Both the position numbers and the translations under genes were made by a program. A DNA stretch of 64,000 bases. It comes from Gammaproteobacteria bacterium LSUCC0096 (lineage in GTDB: Bacteria; Pseudomonadota; Gammaproteobacteria; Pseudomonadales; Litorivicinaceae). The notes beneath the pieces were generated by a model. That model saw only the letters and a program-made list of their open reading frames with translations. It had not been told where the DNA came from and did not search any database. This document shows positions 52,816-61,483 of this stretch, one piece after another (position 1 is the stretch's first letter; each line of letters begins with the position of its first letter). The stretch spans positions 1,240,014 through 1,304,013 of the forward strand of contig VIEA01000001.1 of NCBI GenBank assembly GCA_008087055.1. Reading direction: 5' to 3'.

Positions 52816-53055
52816 CTAGTAAGGCGAGCGATGATTTACATCGCTCGTCTGAGGAATTCGTTCGATGCTCATCGCCCATATCTTAATGATGTTGATCCCA
52901 GGTGTACCCACGCCTGTTTCAACTGGACAGATCTTCCAATCAGAAGCCGCATGCGAGGTCGCCAGAGCAGCGATCGCATCAAACGACAAGGTGAACCAAT
53001 ACAGTTGCTCACCCGCACCTGGTAGCACGCCCAATCGGTGAAATCCTTGCACCAT
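52816..53055 (-). CDS. Possible small hypothetical ORF, 79 aa
   Basis: An ATG at 53055 opens 79 codons reaching 52816. The translation (start MVQGFHRLGVLPGAGEQLYW) resembles no family I know, and the ribosome site is weak. Its last codons run through the hairpin at 52825-52847. It may be a real small gene or a chance frame. Confidence 0.25.
   Translation of the reverse strand: MVQGFHRLGVLPGAGEQLYWFTLSFDAIAALATSHAASDWKICPVETGVGTPGINIIKIWAMSIERIPQTSDVNHRSPY
52825..52847. terminator. Hairpin after nhaD
   Basis: CGAGCGATG pairs with CATCGCTCG around ATTTA (9 bp), 11 nt after the nhaD stop. No clear T-run follows, so it may be a rho-assisted terminator or a 3' mRNA stabiliser. Confidence 0.5.
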
Positions 53056-53207
53056 TTCCGTGCACACTATCCACAACAAGGCGTTACTTTCAGAAACACA
53101 GACTATCCGCCCCTTGTCTGTCTAAAAATCACTGCTAAAACAGCTAATTGCCTGAACGGATTTTATAAATAATTGATTTTTATATGAATAATTTTATCAG
53201 CATAAAC

Positions 53208-53224
53208 TGATCAAATTTTGATCA
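53208..53224. promoter_or_regulatory. Palindrome in the long gap upstream of azlC
   Basis: TGATCAAATTTTGATCA is a perfect 8-bp inverted repeat with a one-base centre. It sits about 150 nt before azlC in an A/T-rich region (53156-53215). A DnaA-type TTATCCACA lies at 53286-53294. The 52814-53371 gap otherwise holds only the low-confidence ORF above. Confidence 0.4.
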
Positions 53225-53371
53225 ATGCAAGCGATGGCCATCAGATCAAGCACTTAGGTCACCCTCCAAAAATAAATCCCCAAAGTTATCCACAGCCTTT
53301 GTGGGTATCCAATTTGTCAATGCCCGAACAAAATTTCTGCGCTTTTTTTTCACTTGCGGTATCGTCAATTG

Positions 53372-54076
53372 ATGCAACACTCTTCAGCCATCAATCTTCG
53401 AGCGCGCGCATTACAAGGGATGTCCGCTATGTTGCCGTTATTACCGGGCATCATTCCGTTTGGGCTCATCGCCGGATTCACGCCGGTCTCATTCGGATAT
53501 ACATGGTTAGATTCATGGATGGGGTCTCTCCTGATGTTTGCGGGCGCCTCACAACTAGCCGCCTATCAGCTCATGAATGAAGATGCTTCGATCTGGGTCA
53601 TTCTGCTGACAGTGGCTGCAATCAACCTTCGCTACGTCCTCTACAGTGCGTCAATCGCGCCACATCTTGCAGATGCCAATCGTACAACTCGTCTCCTTGC
53701 AGGATATGGACTCACTGATCAAATCTATGCTGTTTGTCATCGAGACTACCCAATACACAACTGGAACTTAAATGAACGCATTGCCTACTACACAGGCGGC
53801 ACATTGCTACTCTGGGGTTTGTGGCAAGCATGCACGGTCGTTGGCGCATTTGTTGGACAGGTGATTCCGGTCTTTTGGTCTTTGGAATTTATGATTCCTT
53901 TGACATTTCTTGCGCTTGCATTAAACACGCTAAAAACCCGCGCCCATCGAGTTGCTGCCATCACCGGTGCGATAGTGTCGTTTGCAGGACTGAACCTGCC
54001 ATATAACTTAGGGCTAATTCTTGGAGGACTTGCTGGAATTCTTGCCGGCGTCTTATTTCGAAGGGTCAACCAATGA
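53372..54076 (+). CDS. azlC: AzlC-family branched-chain amino acid exporter, large subunit
   Basis: The 234-aa protein has the AzlC pattern: GMSAMLPLLPGIIPFGLIAG, FAGASQLAAYQLMNE, INLRYVLYSASIAPHL, and a later EFMIPLTFLALALN. Five or six membrane segments are likely. AzlC and AzlD together export branched-chain amino acids or analogues. I used ATG 53372; the frame also allows TTG 53354. Overlaps azlD by 4 nt. Confidence 0.9.
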   Translation: MQHSSAINLRARALQGMSAMLPLLPGIIPFGLIAGFTPVSFGYTWLDSWMGSLLMFAGASQLAAYQLMNEDASIWVILLTVAAINLRYVLYSASIAPHLADANRTTRLLAGYGLTDQIYAVCHRDYPIHNWNLNERIAYYTGGTLLLWGLWQACTVVGAFVGQVIPVFWSLEFMIPLTFLALALNTLKTRAHRVAAITGAIVSFAGLNLPYNLGLILGGLAGILAGVLFRRVNQ

Positions 54077-54408
54077 CGCAAGAATTTATCATCATCGTGG
54101 CCTTAGCTGGCCTTGTCACTCTCGCATTAAAGAGTGCCTTTATCGAAGGCCAACATTATTTCACGCTCCCCAAATGGTTTGTTGATGCTCTAGAATTCGT
54201 CCCGCCAGCAGTCCTATGCGCCCTGATTATTCCAGGCATTTTTAAAGGTGAGGTTGGACTGATCGCTGCTTTTGGTGCAGTGACCATCGATCCAAAACCA
54301 ATCGCTGCAGCTGTCGCTGCGCTCGCTTTCTTCATGACAAAAAAAACCATCCCAACATTGACTGCTGGGATGGCCTCTTTGTATCTCGTTTATTGGTTAC
54401 AAATCTAA
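54073..54408 (+). CDS. azlD: AzlD-family branched-chain amino acid exporter, small subunit
   Basis: This 111-aa membrane protein is typical AzlD: LPKWFVDALEFVPPAVLCALIIP in the middle and FMTKKTIPTLTAGMAS near the end. Four short membrane segments. The ATG lies in the azlC stop (ATGA). It converges on the Yip1 gene with a 4-nt overlap. Confidence 0.9.
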   Translation: MTQEFIIIVALAGLVTLALKSAFIEGQHYFTLPKWFVDALEFVPPAVLCALIIPGIFKGEVGLIAAFGAVTIDPKPIAAAVAALAFFMTKKTIPTLTAGMASLYLVYWLQI

Positions 54409-55010
54409 GGTAGATAGACTAGAGGGACAAAATGACTCCATGCGATGACACTCGCAGCCAACATGCCGACCAATGTGCACAATGCGACCGTCAGGATTGA
54501 TGAAGCGAACATAAACGCACGATCCTCATCAATCTTCATAATCCGCGATGTACCGCTGTATAAGAGATAAACCGAGTACGCTAAAGCGACGCCAGCAACA
54601 GCCACGTTCAACCACAAGATCGGCATCAAAAATGATACACCAGACAAAAATAAGGGAGTGGCAGTCACTGTGGTCAGCACCAGACACTCATCAAGCGAAA
54701 CATCGCCCCCATATGTTTTTTCCATCCAGTGCGTACAGGCTGCAATGAATGCGACCGCACCCCACATTGCAAAATAAAACAGTACAGCTGATCCCAATGC
54801 ACTTGATGCCGCTAGCCGGACTGGCTCCTCGCCTGCGACAGACCAGCCGACCTGTGTCACGCCGATATACATTGCGATTGCGGGAATCGCCGCGAGAATT
54901 GAGATTTGTGTCAAAAAGACCGTTTTTGCTGAGTAATGCTCTTCTTCGATCAGAGCCCACTCACTTTTTGGATCCTTCAATATGCCTGCAATGTGTCCAA
55001 AGTACATCAT
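54405..55010 (-). CDS. Yip1-domain membrane protein
   Basis: The 201-aa protein fits the Yip1 family: N-terminal soluble stretch GILKDPKSEWALIEEEHYS with the conserved P-x-x-x-W, then about five membrane helices (from about residue 35), including GVSFLMPILWLNVAVAGVAL. Function in bacteria unknown. AGGAGG lies before two consecutive ATGs (55010, 55007). A 135-bp gap to ctaB holds its ribosome site and a weak dyad. Confidence 0.8.
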   Translation of the reverse strand: MMYFGHIAGILKDPKSEWALIEEEHYSAKTVFLTQISILAAIPAIAMYIGVTQVGWSVAGEEPVRLAASSALGSAVLFYFAMWGAVAFIAACTHWMEKTYGGDVSLDECLVLTTVTATPLFLSGVSFLMPILWLNVAVAGVALAYSVYLLYSGTSRIMKIDEDRAFMFASSILTVALCTLVGMLAASVIAWSHFVPLVYLP

Positions 55011-55145
55011 GCCTACTTCCTCCTTTTGACTCAGGGAACCTAAGTCTTCAAAGCTTTTGTGCTTTTTATAGTTATTTGTCGTCTTTATTCAAAGGGCCGA
55101 AAGTGCTGTCCTTGCGCGTTTCGGTCGCATTTGTTCAATTTTGTA

Positions 55146-56045
55146 TCACAGTACTACAAAGTGGTCTACCAATAAGATCAAGAACAACCACATGATGTAG
55201 CGTATCGAATACCAGAAAAGCGCCATCGCGTCTTTTGAGTCTTTAGAGTCCGCGTGCTTTTTCAGAAGCATCAGGAACCGCGCATTAATCGCAGTAGTAC
55301 CGATCAAATACAACACACCACTCATCCCACTCAGATACGGCAAGACTGTCACCAACACCATCAAGATGGTGTACAAGAGCATCTGAAGCCGTGTGTACTC
55401 CTCGCCATGGGTAACCGGTAGCATGGGAATCTCTGCCTTGGCGTACTCATCTTTTTTAGCAATACACAGCGCCCAAAAGTGCGGCGGAGTCCATGCGAAA
55501 ATGATCGCAACCAAAAGCAATGCATGCGCGTCGACAGAACCGGTCACGGCAACCCAACCCAAAAGCGGAGGCGCCGCTCCTGCGATACCGCCGATGACAA
55601 TGTTCTGTGGCGTAGCACGCTTTAAATACAGGGTGTAAATCACCGCATACCCAATAATTGAAGCAAATGTCAGCCAGGCGGTTAGGGGGTTCGCAACAAT
55701 CGCAAGAATTGATAATCCAGAAGCACCTAACAGAAACGCAAACATCAACGCATAAGCAGGCGACACCTTCCCGTCTGATACAGGGCGATGCTTGGTTCGA
55801 TTCATAACGGCATCAATCCGACGATCGACAACATGATTGATGGCGGCAGCAGCCGATGCAGCCAAAGCGATCCCAAGGTTGGCGAGAATAAAGAGCTCAA
55901 CACTCGGCAACACTGGCCGTGCCAACAACATACCAACCATCGAAGTCAGCACCATCACGGCAACAACGCGAGGCTTGGTGAGCGTGAGATAATCACGCCA
56001 CGAAGGTGCGTTTGATCGTGCGTTAAGCGTGTTTGACAGAGCCAT
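55146..56045 (-). CDS. ctaB: Protoheme IX farnesyltransferase (heme O synthase)
   Basis: CtaB adds a farnesyl group to heme B. This UbiA-family enzyme shows LTLTKPRVVAVMVLTSMVG and the prenyl-diphosphate motif NHVVDRRIDAVMNRTKHRP, with several membrane helices. Length is 299 aa. The frame opens at 56117, but ATG at 56045 has GGAGG upstream and overlaps ctaA by 23 nt. Works with CtaA to make heme A for the oxidase. Confidence 0.94.
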   Translation of the reverse strand: MALSNTLNARSNAPSWRDYLTLTKPRVVAVMVLTSMVGMLLARPVLPSVELFILANLGIALAASAAAAINHVVDRRIDAVMNRTKHRPVSDGKVSPAYALMFAFLLGASGLSILAIVANPLTAWLTFASIIGYAVIYTLYLKRATPQNIVIGGIAGAAPPLLGWVAVTGSVDAHALLLVAIIFAWTPPHFWALCIAKKDEYAKAEIPMLPVTHGEEYTRLQMLLYTILMVLVTVLPYLSGMSGVLYLIGTTAINARFLMLLKKHADSKDSKDAMALFWYSIRYIMWLFLILLVDHFVVL

Positions 56046-57048
56046 AACCGGCCTCCTCTTGTTCGACAGCCGTGGCATACGCGATAGACCAGGCGGATAA
56101 CAACAATGCAACTCCAAGCGCGTGATGGATGAACGCCAGACTATCTGGCACTGCGTACACTACGTTGGCATAACCAAAAAGAATTTGTAAAACAATGAGC
56201 CCAACGAAATGCATCGCCTTACGGCTCGTTAAAATGCCGTTTTTAATTAGAGACCACAAAAGAACAAACCAATAAGCAGTCACAACAAAAGCGCCTGCAC
56301 GATGCACCATCTGGATCGCGGCACGAGCACCATGTTCAAGTTGACCACCCTCGTAGTTCGGCCCGATTTCAGGGAAGAAATGGAATCCACTTTGGAAGTC
56401 ATATTGAACTTCAGCGCCTGGTGCACATGAGAGGATTCCTGGGCAGGCCCATCCAGCATAGTTAGTACTTACCCAACCACCCAAGAGAATTTGGACGAAC
56501 AAGACAAAGACACCGATCAACACAGGAAGACGCATCCGCATCATTGTGGAATCGCCATCAGCGAGCCGCTTGAGGCGATGCCTCAAATACATCAACGTCG
56601 AAACAATAATAAGACCACCCATCAAGTGGAGTGTCACGATGTTGGGAAGCAATTTCAAAGTCACCGTAAACGCACCAAACGCGCCTTGAACAATGACAAG
56701 CCCAAGAAGACCAAGAGATAAGAGATATGGATAGTTCGGTGTTTTTTCTTTTTCACGATATCCAATATAGGCAAGTGCCATAATCAACAAACCGAGACCA
56801 GCTGCGATATAGCGATGGATCATTTCGATCCATCCTTTGTGCGCAGCAACGTGAATCTCTGGATAGCGCTCTTGCAGGTATGCCAGAGTCTCTGTGTCAG
56901 TTGTCATCACCATCTTACCAAAACAACCAGGCCAATCAGGGCAACCTAATCCGGAGTCAGTGATGCGTGTAAATCCACCCATCAACACCACCTCAACAGC
57001 GAGGAAGAGCGCAATGGTCGCAAGCTTTAATGGAAGGTTATTAGCCAC
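56023..57048 (-). CDS. ctaA: Heme A synthase (COX15/CtaA)
   Basis: CtaA oxidises the C8 methyl of heme O to a formyl, giving heme A. It shows MGGFTRITDSGLGCPDWPGCFG, HAAHKGWIEMIHRYIAAGLG with a heme-ligand His, and a repeat-like QMVHRAGAFVVTAYWF. Length 341 aa, eight membrane segments. The GTG start shares one base with the stop of the upstream gene. Confidence 0.94.
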   Translation of the reverse strand: MANNLPLKLATIALFLAVEVVLMGGFTRITDSGLGCPDWPGCFGKMVMTTDTETLAYLQERYPEIHVAAHKGWIEMIHRYIAAGLGLLIMALAYIGYREKEKTPNYPYLLSLGLLGLVIVQGAFGAFTVTLKLLPNIVTLHLMGGLIIVSTLMYLRHRLKRLADGDSTMMRMRLPVLIGVFVLFVQILLGGWVSTNYAGWACPGILSCAPGAEVQYDFQSGFHFFPEIGPNYEGGQLEHGARAAIQMVHRAGAFVVTAYWFVLLWSLIKNGILTSRKAMHFVGLIVLQILFGYANVVYAVPDSLAFIHHALGVALLLSAWSIAYATAVEQEEAGYGSVKHA

Positions 57049-57497
57049 TATCCCACCTTTGACAATTTCAGCAGTTTCTTGAGGTCTTGCAGGATGAGAG
57101 TTGGGTTGACCTCTGGATCAAATCGCAACACCACATTTCCGAGAGGATCAATGACCCATATCGAGGCTTGGTCAACAGTCAAACTCGATGCATCAAGCTC
57201 TGAAACACTCACGCGATCGCGTTCGCGACCAAGTGCCGTATGAAAGTTAGACAGTCCCTGACTGAATGTTTGGCATGGATCACAATCGGGTCGAGAGGCC
57301 AACACAACCTGCCAGGTTGCAGGCTCCCCTGGTTGCGGCAAACCAACATCACTGTATTGCGTGCCTGATTTCACCAATTCGCCATGGTGTGTGCGCCCTT
57401 CAGGAACACCGATACCACCAAAATACATCACAAATGCAGCCAACATCGGAATCACAGCGATTCCCCAAATGAGCCAAAATGTGGTGCGATTACCCAT
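57048..57497 (-). CDS. CxxC-containing membrane-anchored protein of the cta cluster
   Basis: The 149-aa protein has one N-terminal membrane helix (about 8-28) and a periplasmic domain with a thioredoxin-like CDPC (RPDCDPCQTF) near residue 72. Such proteins often sit between SURF1 and ctaA in gammaproteobacterial oxidase clusters, and probably help oxidase maturation (thiol or copper handling), though no specific function is known. Overlaps SURF1 by 8 nt and ctaA by 1. Confidence 0.7.
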   Translation of the reverse strand: MGNRTTFWLIWGIAVIPMLAAFVMYFGGIGVPEGRTHHGELVKSGTQYSDVGLPQPGEPATWQVVLASRPDCDPCQTFSQGLSNFHTALGRERDRVSVSELDASSLTVDQASIWVIDPLGNVVLRFDPEVNPTLILQDLKKLLKLSKVG

Positions 57498-58173
57498 GTG
57501 TTAATCCTCGCCGATAGACATAAGCTGCAAGACCAGCTAGCACGATCGATAATAAAAACCACTGGACCGCATAGCCATAATGTGTGGCTGGGCCAAGTCG
57601 TGGAGTTGGTCCAAATGCGTCACTCACCAGTAAACCCTTTGCTAAAAACATCCCCGATAGAGCAGCTGCTGGCTCGACCCCCTTTAAGGATTGGACTCGA
57701 ACCGATTCATCGAACTGTTCTTCAAATGCATCGGACATGTAATAACTGTCCGTCACCGGAACCCAGAGCGCGTCTAATTCAAATTCTTCTGGTATCTCGA
57801 CCTTGGGTAGCTCATTGCGGCGCTCTGTCGCTGGAACCCAGCCAAGGTTGGCAAATAGCCGAAGACCACCCTGAATAGTCGCCACTTCAGCAAACACCTC
57901 ATATCCAGCAACACGTTCTTGAATCCGATTATCCAGATAGATGAAACGCGGATTGTCTAAACGAACTGGCAATCGAACCTGGTAGGTTCCCCGATCAAGC
58001 GATGCTGTCATCAATTCTGATGGTTTCGTCAACGTCGATTCACCGACAGTTAAGCGCTCAATCAAACGCTCTTTCTCATGCGCTCGATCCAACTGCCAGA
58101 ACCCTGCTTTCATGCACAAACCGATGACTGGTAGCACAACAATTACAAACCACCATTTCTTTGTGAGCCGCAT
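57490..58173 (-). CDS. SURF1-family cytochrome oxidase biogenesis protein
   Basis: SURF1 proteins assist insertion of heme a into subunit I. The 227-aa product has an N-terminal membrane helix (KWWFVIVVLPVIGLCMKAGF), GFWQLDRAHEKE, a periplasmic domain with FIYLDNRIQERVAGYEV and FANLGWVPATER, and a C-terminal helix with THYGYAVQWFLLS, which is the family signature. It heads SURF1-CxxC-ctaA-ctaB, divergent from the DUF2909-like gene. Confidence 0.92.
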   Translation of the reverse strand: MRLTKKWWFVIVVLPVIGLCMKAGFWQLDRAHEKERLIERLTVGESTLTKPSELMTASLDRGTYQVRLPVRLDNPRFIYLDNRIQERVAGYEVFAEVATIQGGLRLFANLGWVPATERRNELPKVEIPEEFELDALWVPVTDSYYMSDAFEEQFDESVRVQSLKGVEPAAALSGMFLAKGLLVSDAFGPTPRLGPATHYGYAVQWFLLSIVLAGLAAYVYRRGLTHG

Positions 58174-58212
58174 TGTGGTTTCCTGCTCGTTAAATTCGTT
58201 GTGAGACCGACC

Positions 58213-58419
58213 ATGTTTAAAATTCTTATCGTGATCTTATTCTTTGCCGTCGTTGGCGTGCTGTTCTCAGGTCTTTATTTCCTTATGAAAGACCCATCTG
58301 ATAAAAAACGCGTCGTTAACGCGTTAGCGTGGCGAGTGGGGCTCGCCGCGGCTCTAATCGCCCTTGTCGGATTTGGCATCGCAACAGGGCTACTCGAGCC
58401 GCACGGGATCGGCGGTTAA
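58213..58419 (+). CDS. DUF2909-like twin-transmembrane protein
   Basis: The 68-aa protein has two membrane helices around a LMKDPSDKKRVVNALAWR loop, matching a small family found beside cytochrome oxidase genes in gammaproteobacteria. Function unknown. ATG 58213 is used; GTG 58201 would add four residues. Converges on coxC with a 4-nt overlap. Confidence 0.78.
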   Translation: MFKILIVILFFAVVGVLFSGLYFLMKDPSDKKRVVNALAWRVGLAAALIALVGFGIATGLLEPHGIGG

Positions 58420-59297
58420 AGGATATAGACGAAAATAAAGAGTCCAACCCAGACCACATCAACAAAGTGCCAATACCAGGACACTGCCTCAAATGCGAAG
58501 TGCTTTTCCGGTGAGAAAGCCCCATCAAAGCACCGGAGCAACATAACAAATAACATTGTTGTTCCGAGCATTACGTGGAAGCCGTGAAATCCAGTCAACA
58601 TAAAGAATGTTGCACCATAGATACCAGCCTGAAGCGTAAGTCCCAGTTCAGTATACGCTTCATGGTATTCAACTGCCTGGAAGTACAGGAACACCACAGC
58701 CAATAGGATAGTCGCGGCAAGCCATGCTTCTAATGCACGACGCTTGTTCTCCTTTAAAGCGTGATGGGCAAACGTGACTGTAACGCTCGATGAAATCAGG
58801 AGAATTGTATTCACCAATGGCAAGTGCCACGGATCGATAATATTCTGCGCACCCGGGAACTGTTTCATATCTGGTGTCTGCAGTAGTGGCCATGTTGCGG
58901 TGAAACCTTCCCACAGCATATTCGCGACACCTTTCTCACCTTCACCACCAAGCCATGGCACCGAAAATGTGCGTACGTAAAATAGCGCCCCGAAGAATGC
59001 AGCGAAAAACATTACCTCAGAAAAAATGAACCACAGCATCCCCTGACGATATGAGCCGTCTAATTGGTCGCTGTGTAAACCTTCAGCTTCTTCGCGAATT
59101 TGGTCTTTAAACCATCCGAAAATGACATAAAAAATAACTAAGAAACCCGTTCCGAGCACCCAAGGCCCAATTGAGTCACGATCCGCTGACATCGATGTCA
59201 ATGTCATTGCCGCACCGTAAGCGAGGAGCCCAAGCGCAATTGAGGCCAAGATTGGCCATTTGCTCTGTTCTGGAACGTAGTAGGTAGAACCACTCAT
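58416..59297 (-). CDS. ctaE: Cytochrome c oxidase subunit III
   Basis: Subunit III of the aa3-type oxidase. The 293-aa protein has seven predicted membrane segments, with WFIFSEVMFFAAFFGALFY (the conserved Glu helix), and the C-terminal HVMLGTTMLFVMLLRCF and FEAVSWYWHFVDVVW signatures. Overlaps ctaG by 4 nt. Last gene of coxB-coxA-ctaG-coxC. Confidence 0.95.
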   Translation of the reverse strand: MSGSTYYVPEQSKWPILASIALGLLAYGAAMTLTSMSADRDSIGPWVLGTGFLVIFYVIFGWFKDQIREEAEGLHSDQLDGSYRQGMLWFIFSEVMFFAAFFGALFYVRTFSVPWLGGEGEKGVANMLWEGFTATWPLLQTPDMKQFPGAQNIIDPWHLPLVNTILLISSSVTVTFAHHALKENKRRALEAWLAATILLAVVFLYFQAVEYHEAYTELGLTLQAGIYGATFFMLTGFHGFHVMLGTTMLFVMLLRCFDGAFSPEKHFAFEAVSWYWHFVDVVWVGLFIFVYIL

Positions 59298-59869
59298 AAA
59301 GATGCCCGTCCTTTGTCATTATTGTGTGAACTTTGAGTCACTTTTTGGTTATCTGTCAGGTCATACAAAGCGTATGACAGAGTTATGGTTGAGATATGTC
59401 TTGGAAGATCCGGATCGATCACAAACACCAGTGGCATTTCTGTATCTGCTCCTGCCTCCAACGGCTGCCGATCAAAGCAAAAACAATTCACTTTATGAAG
59501 ATACGGCGCTGCCTCAGAGGGTGTCACGGAAGGAACTGCCTGAGCGACCATCCATTCAGGAGTGGGATTCTTCGCATAAAACGCGGTGACTTTATCTTCC
59601 CCAGGAAATACTCGCATGGTGCGTTCATTCGGTCGGAATTCCCAAGGCATATCTGCAGGGTTAACCGTCACAAACTGAATTTTTACTGTCCGAGAACGAT
59701 CAACCGATGAGATCGCAGCAGGGCCTTCATTGAAGTTTTTACCGTTCAGCCCTGTGATGTCACAAAACACCTCATACAAGGGAACTAAGGCAAATCCGAA
59801 TCCAAACATCAGTACAGCGGCTGTTGCCAGCCGCACGACTAAGCGCTTGGTTTTCACCTGCTCATGCAT
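59294..59869 (-). CDS. ctaG: CtaG/Cox11 copper chaperone for cytochrome oxidase
   Basis: CtaG delivers copper to the CuB site of subunit I. It has one N-terminal membrane helix (about 11-30), FCDITGLNGKNF, and the copper-binding KVNCFCFDRQ motif (Cys-Phe-Cys-Phe) near residues 127-133, followed by a beta-sandwich domain. Length is 191 aa. Sits between coxA and coxC as usual. Confidence 0.95.
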   Translation of the reverse strand: MHEQVKTKRLVVRLATAAVLMFGFGFALVPLYEVFCDITGLNGKNFNEGPAAISSVDRSRTVKIQFVTVNPADMPWEFRPNERTMRVFPGEDKVTAFYAKNPTPEWMVAQAVPSVTPSEAAPYLHKVNCFCFDRQPLEAGADTEMPLVFVIDPDLPRHISTITLSYALYDLTDNQKVTQSSHNNDKGRASL

Positions 59870-59872
59870 TGG

Positions 59873-61471
59873 TTAGTCAACCTTTGGAGGAGTTGAAAAC
59901 GTGTGATACGGCGCTGGAGATGGAACTGTCCACTCAAGGCCATGTGCACCCTCCCACACCTGAGCTGTCGCCTTCTCACCCACTCTCACGTTTTGAATAA
60001 TGTTATAGATGAACACCAACTGTGAGAAGCCGAAGATGAAGGCACCGACAGATGCCATGCTGTTGAAGTCGGCAAACTGTAACGCGTAATCAGGAATACG
60101 ACGAGGCATACCAGCCAGACCAACAAAGTGCATTGGGAAGAACGTGATATTGACCCCAACGAATGACAGCCAGAAGTGCACTTTACCCATCGTCTCATTC
60201 AGTTGATGGCCGGTCCACTTAGGCAACCAATAGTAAGCAGCTGCCATGATCGAGAAGATTGCTCCTGGCACCAAAACATAGTGGAAATGCGCAACCACGA
60301 AGTATGTATCGTGATACTGGAAGTCAGCCGGCGCGATCGCGAGCATCAGTCCAGAGAAACCGCCAATCGTGAAGAGCACTACGAACGCAATTGCAAATAG
60401 CATCGGCGTCTCGAATGTCATCGAGCCACGGAACATCGTTGCAACCCAGTTAAACACCTTCACACCAGTTGGAACCGCGATCAGCATAGTCGCGAACATA
60501 AAGAACACTTCACCAACCAGCGGCATACCCACCGTGAACATGTGGTGAGCCCACACAACGAATGACAGTAGGGCGATCGATGCAACCGCATAAACCATCG
60601 ATGAGTACCCGAACAAACGCTTGCGCGCGAACGTTGGGATGATCTCGCTGATAATACCGAATGCCGGCAAGATCATGATGTACACCTCAGGGTGCCCGAA
60701 GAACCAGAATACGTGCTGGAACAAGACCGGGTCACCGCCACCGGCTGCGTTGAAGAACGACGTGCCGAAGTGGATATCCATCAGCATCATTGTCACAACG
60801 CCTGCCAATACGGGCATAACAGCAATCAGCAAAAACGCTGTAATCAGCCAAGTCCAAGTGAACATTGGCATTTTCATGAGTGTCATACCTGGTGCACGCA
60901 TGTTCAAAATGGTCGCGATGATATTAATCGCACCCATGATTGATGACGCGCCCATAATGTGAACACCAAAGATAAAGAACGTCACTGATTCGGGAGCATA
61001 GGTCGTCGACAACGGTGCGTAGAAGGTCCAACCAAAGTTCGGAGCACCACCTGGCATAAAGAGCGACGACAACAGAATCAAGAATGCAAACGGGAGAATC
61101 CAAAAACTCCAGTTATTCATCCGCGGAAGTGCCATGTCTGGCGCGCCGATTTGCATCGGAATCATCCAGTTCGCCAAGCCAACGAAGGCAGGCATCACAG
61201 CACCGAAGACCATGATCAATCCATGCATCGTCGTCATTTGGTTGAAGAAGTTTGGCTCAACCAACTGAAGCCCGGGCTGGAACAATTCTGCACGAATGAT
61301 CAACGCCATGATGCCGCCAATCATGAACATACATAGACTGAAAATTAGATACATCGAACCAATATCTTTATGGTTCGTTGTGAATAACCAGCGACCAAGA
61401 CCCTTCGCAGGACCGTGATGGTGCGGATCGTCGTCTTTTACGTGCGGTAGATCAACATCAACTGTAGCCAT
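59873..61471 (-). CDS. ctaD: Cytochrome c oxidase subunit I (aa3 type)
   Basis: The catalytic subunit carries heme a, heme a3 and CuB. Motifs are MTTMHGLIMVFGAVMP (heme a His), GHPEVYIMILPAFG (His-Tyr cross-link region), VVWAHHMFTVG (CuB His pair), and YFVVAHFHYVLVPG (a3 and a ligands). It has 12 membrane segments, 532 aa. Part of coxB-coxA-ctaG-coxC, 12 nt after coxB. Confidence 0.97.
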   Translation of the reverse strand: MATVDVDLPHVKDDDPHHHGPAKGLGRWLFTTNHKDIGSMYLIFSLCMFMIGGIMALIIRAELFQPGLQLVEPNFFNQMTTMHGLIMVFGAVMPAFVGLANWMIPMQIGAPDMALPRMNNWSFWILPFAFLILLSSLFMPGGAPNFGWTFYAPLSTTYAPESVTFFIFGVHIMGASSIMGAINIIATILNMRAPGMTLMKMPMFTWTWLITAFLLIAVMPVLAGVVTMMLMDIHFGTSFFNAAGGGDPVLFQHVFWFFGHPEVYIMILPAFGIISEIIPTFARKRLFGYSSMVYAVASIALLSFVVWAHHMFTVGMPLVGEVFFMFATMLIAVPTGVKVFNWVATMFRGSMTFETPMLFAIAFVVLFTIGGFSGLMLAIAPADFQYHDTYFVVAHFHYVLVPGAIFSIMAAAYYWLPKWTGHQLNETMGKVHFWLSFVGVNITFFPMHFVGLAGMPRRIPDYALQFADFNSMASVGAFIFGFSQLVFIYNIIQNVRVGEKATAQVWEGAHGLEWTVPSPAPYHTFSTPPKVD

Positions 61472-61483
61472 AATGATTCCCTC

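Noticed and set aside
53286-53294. DnaA box as a sign of a replication origin
   Set aside because: A single 9-mer without a box cluster, an unwinding element or dnaA/dnaN/gidA neighbours does not make an origin. The pair before nrdAB is better read as gene regulation.
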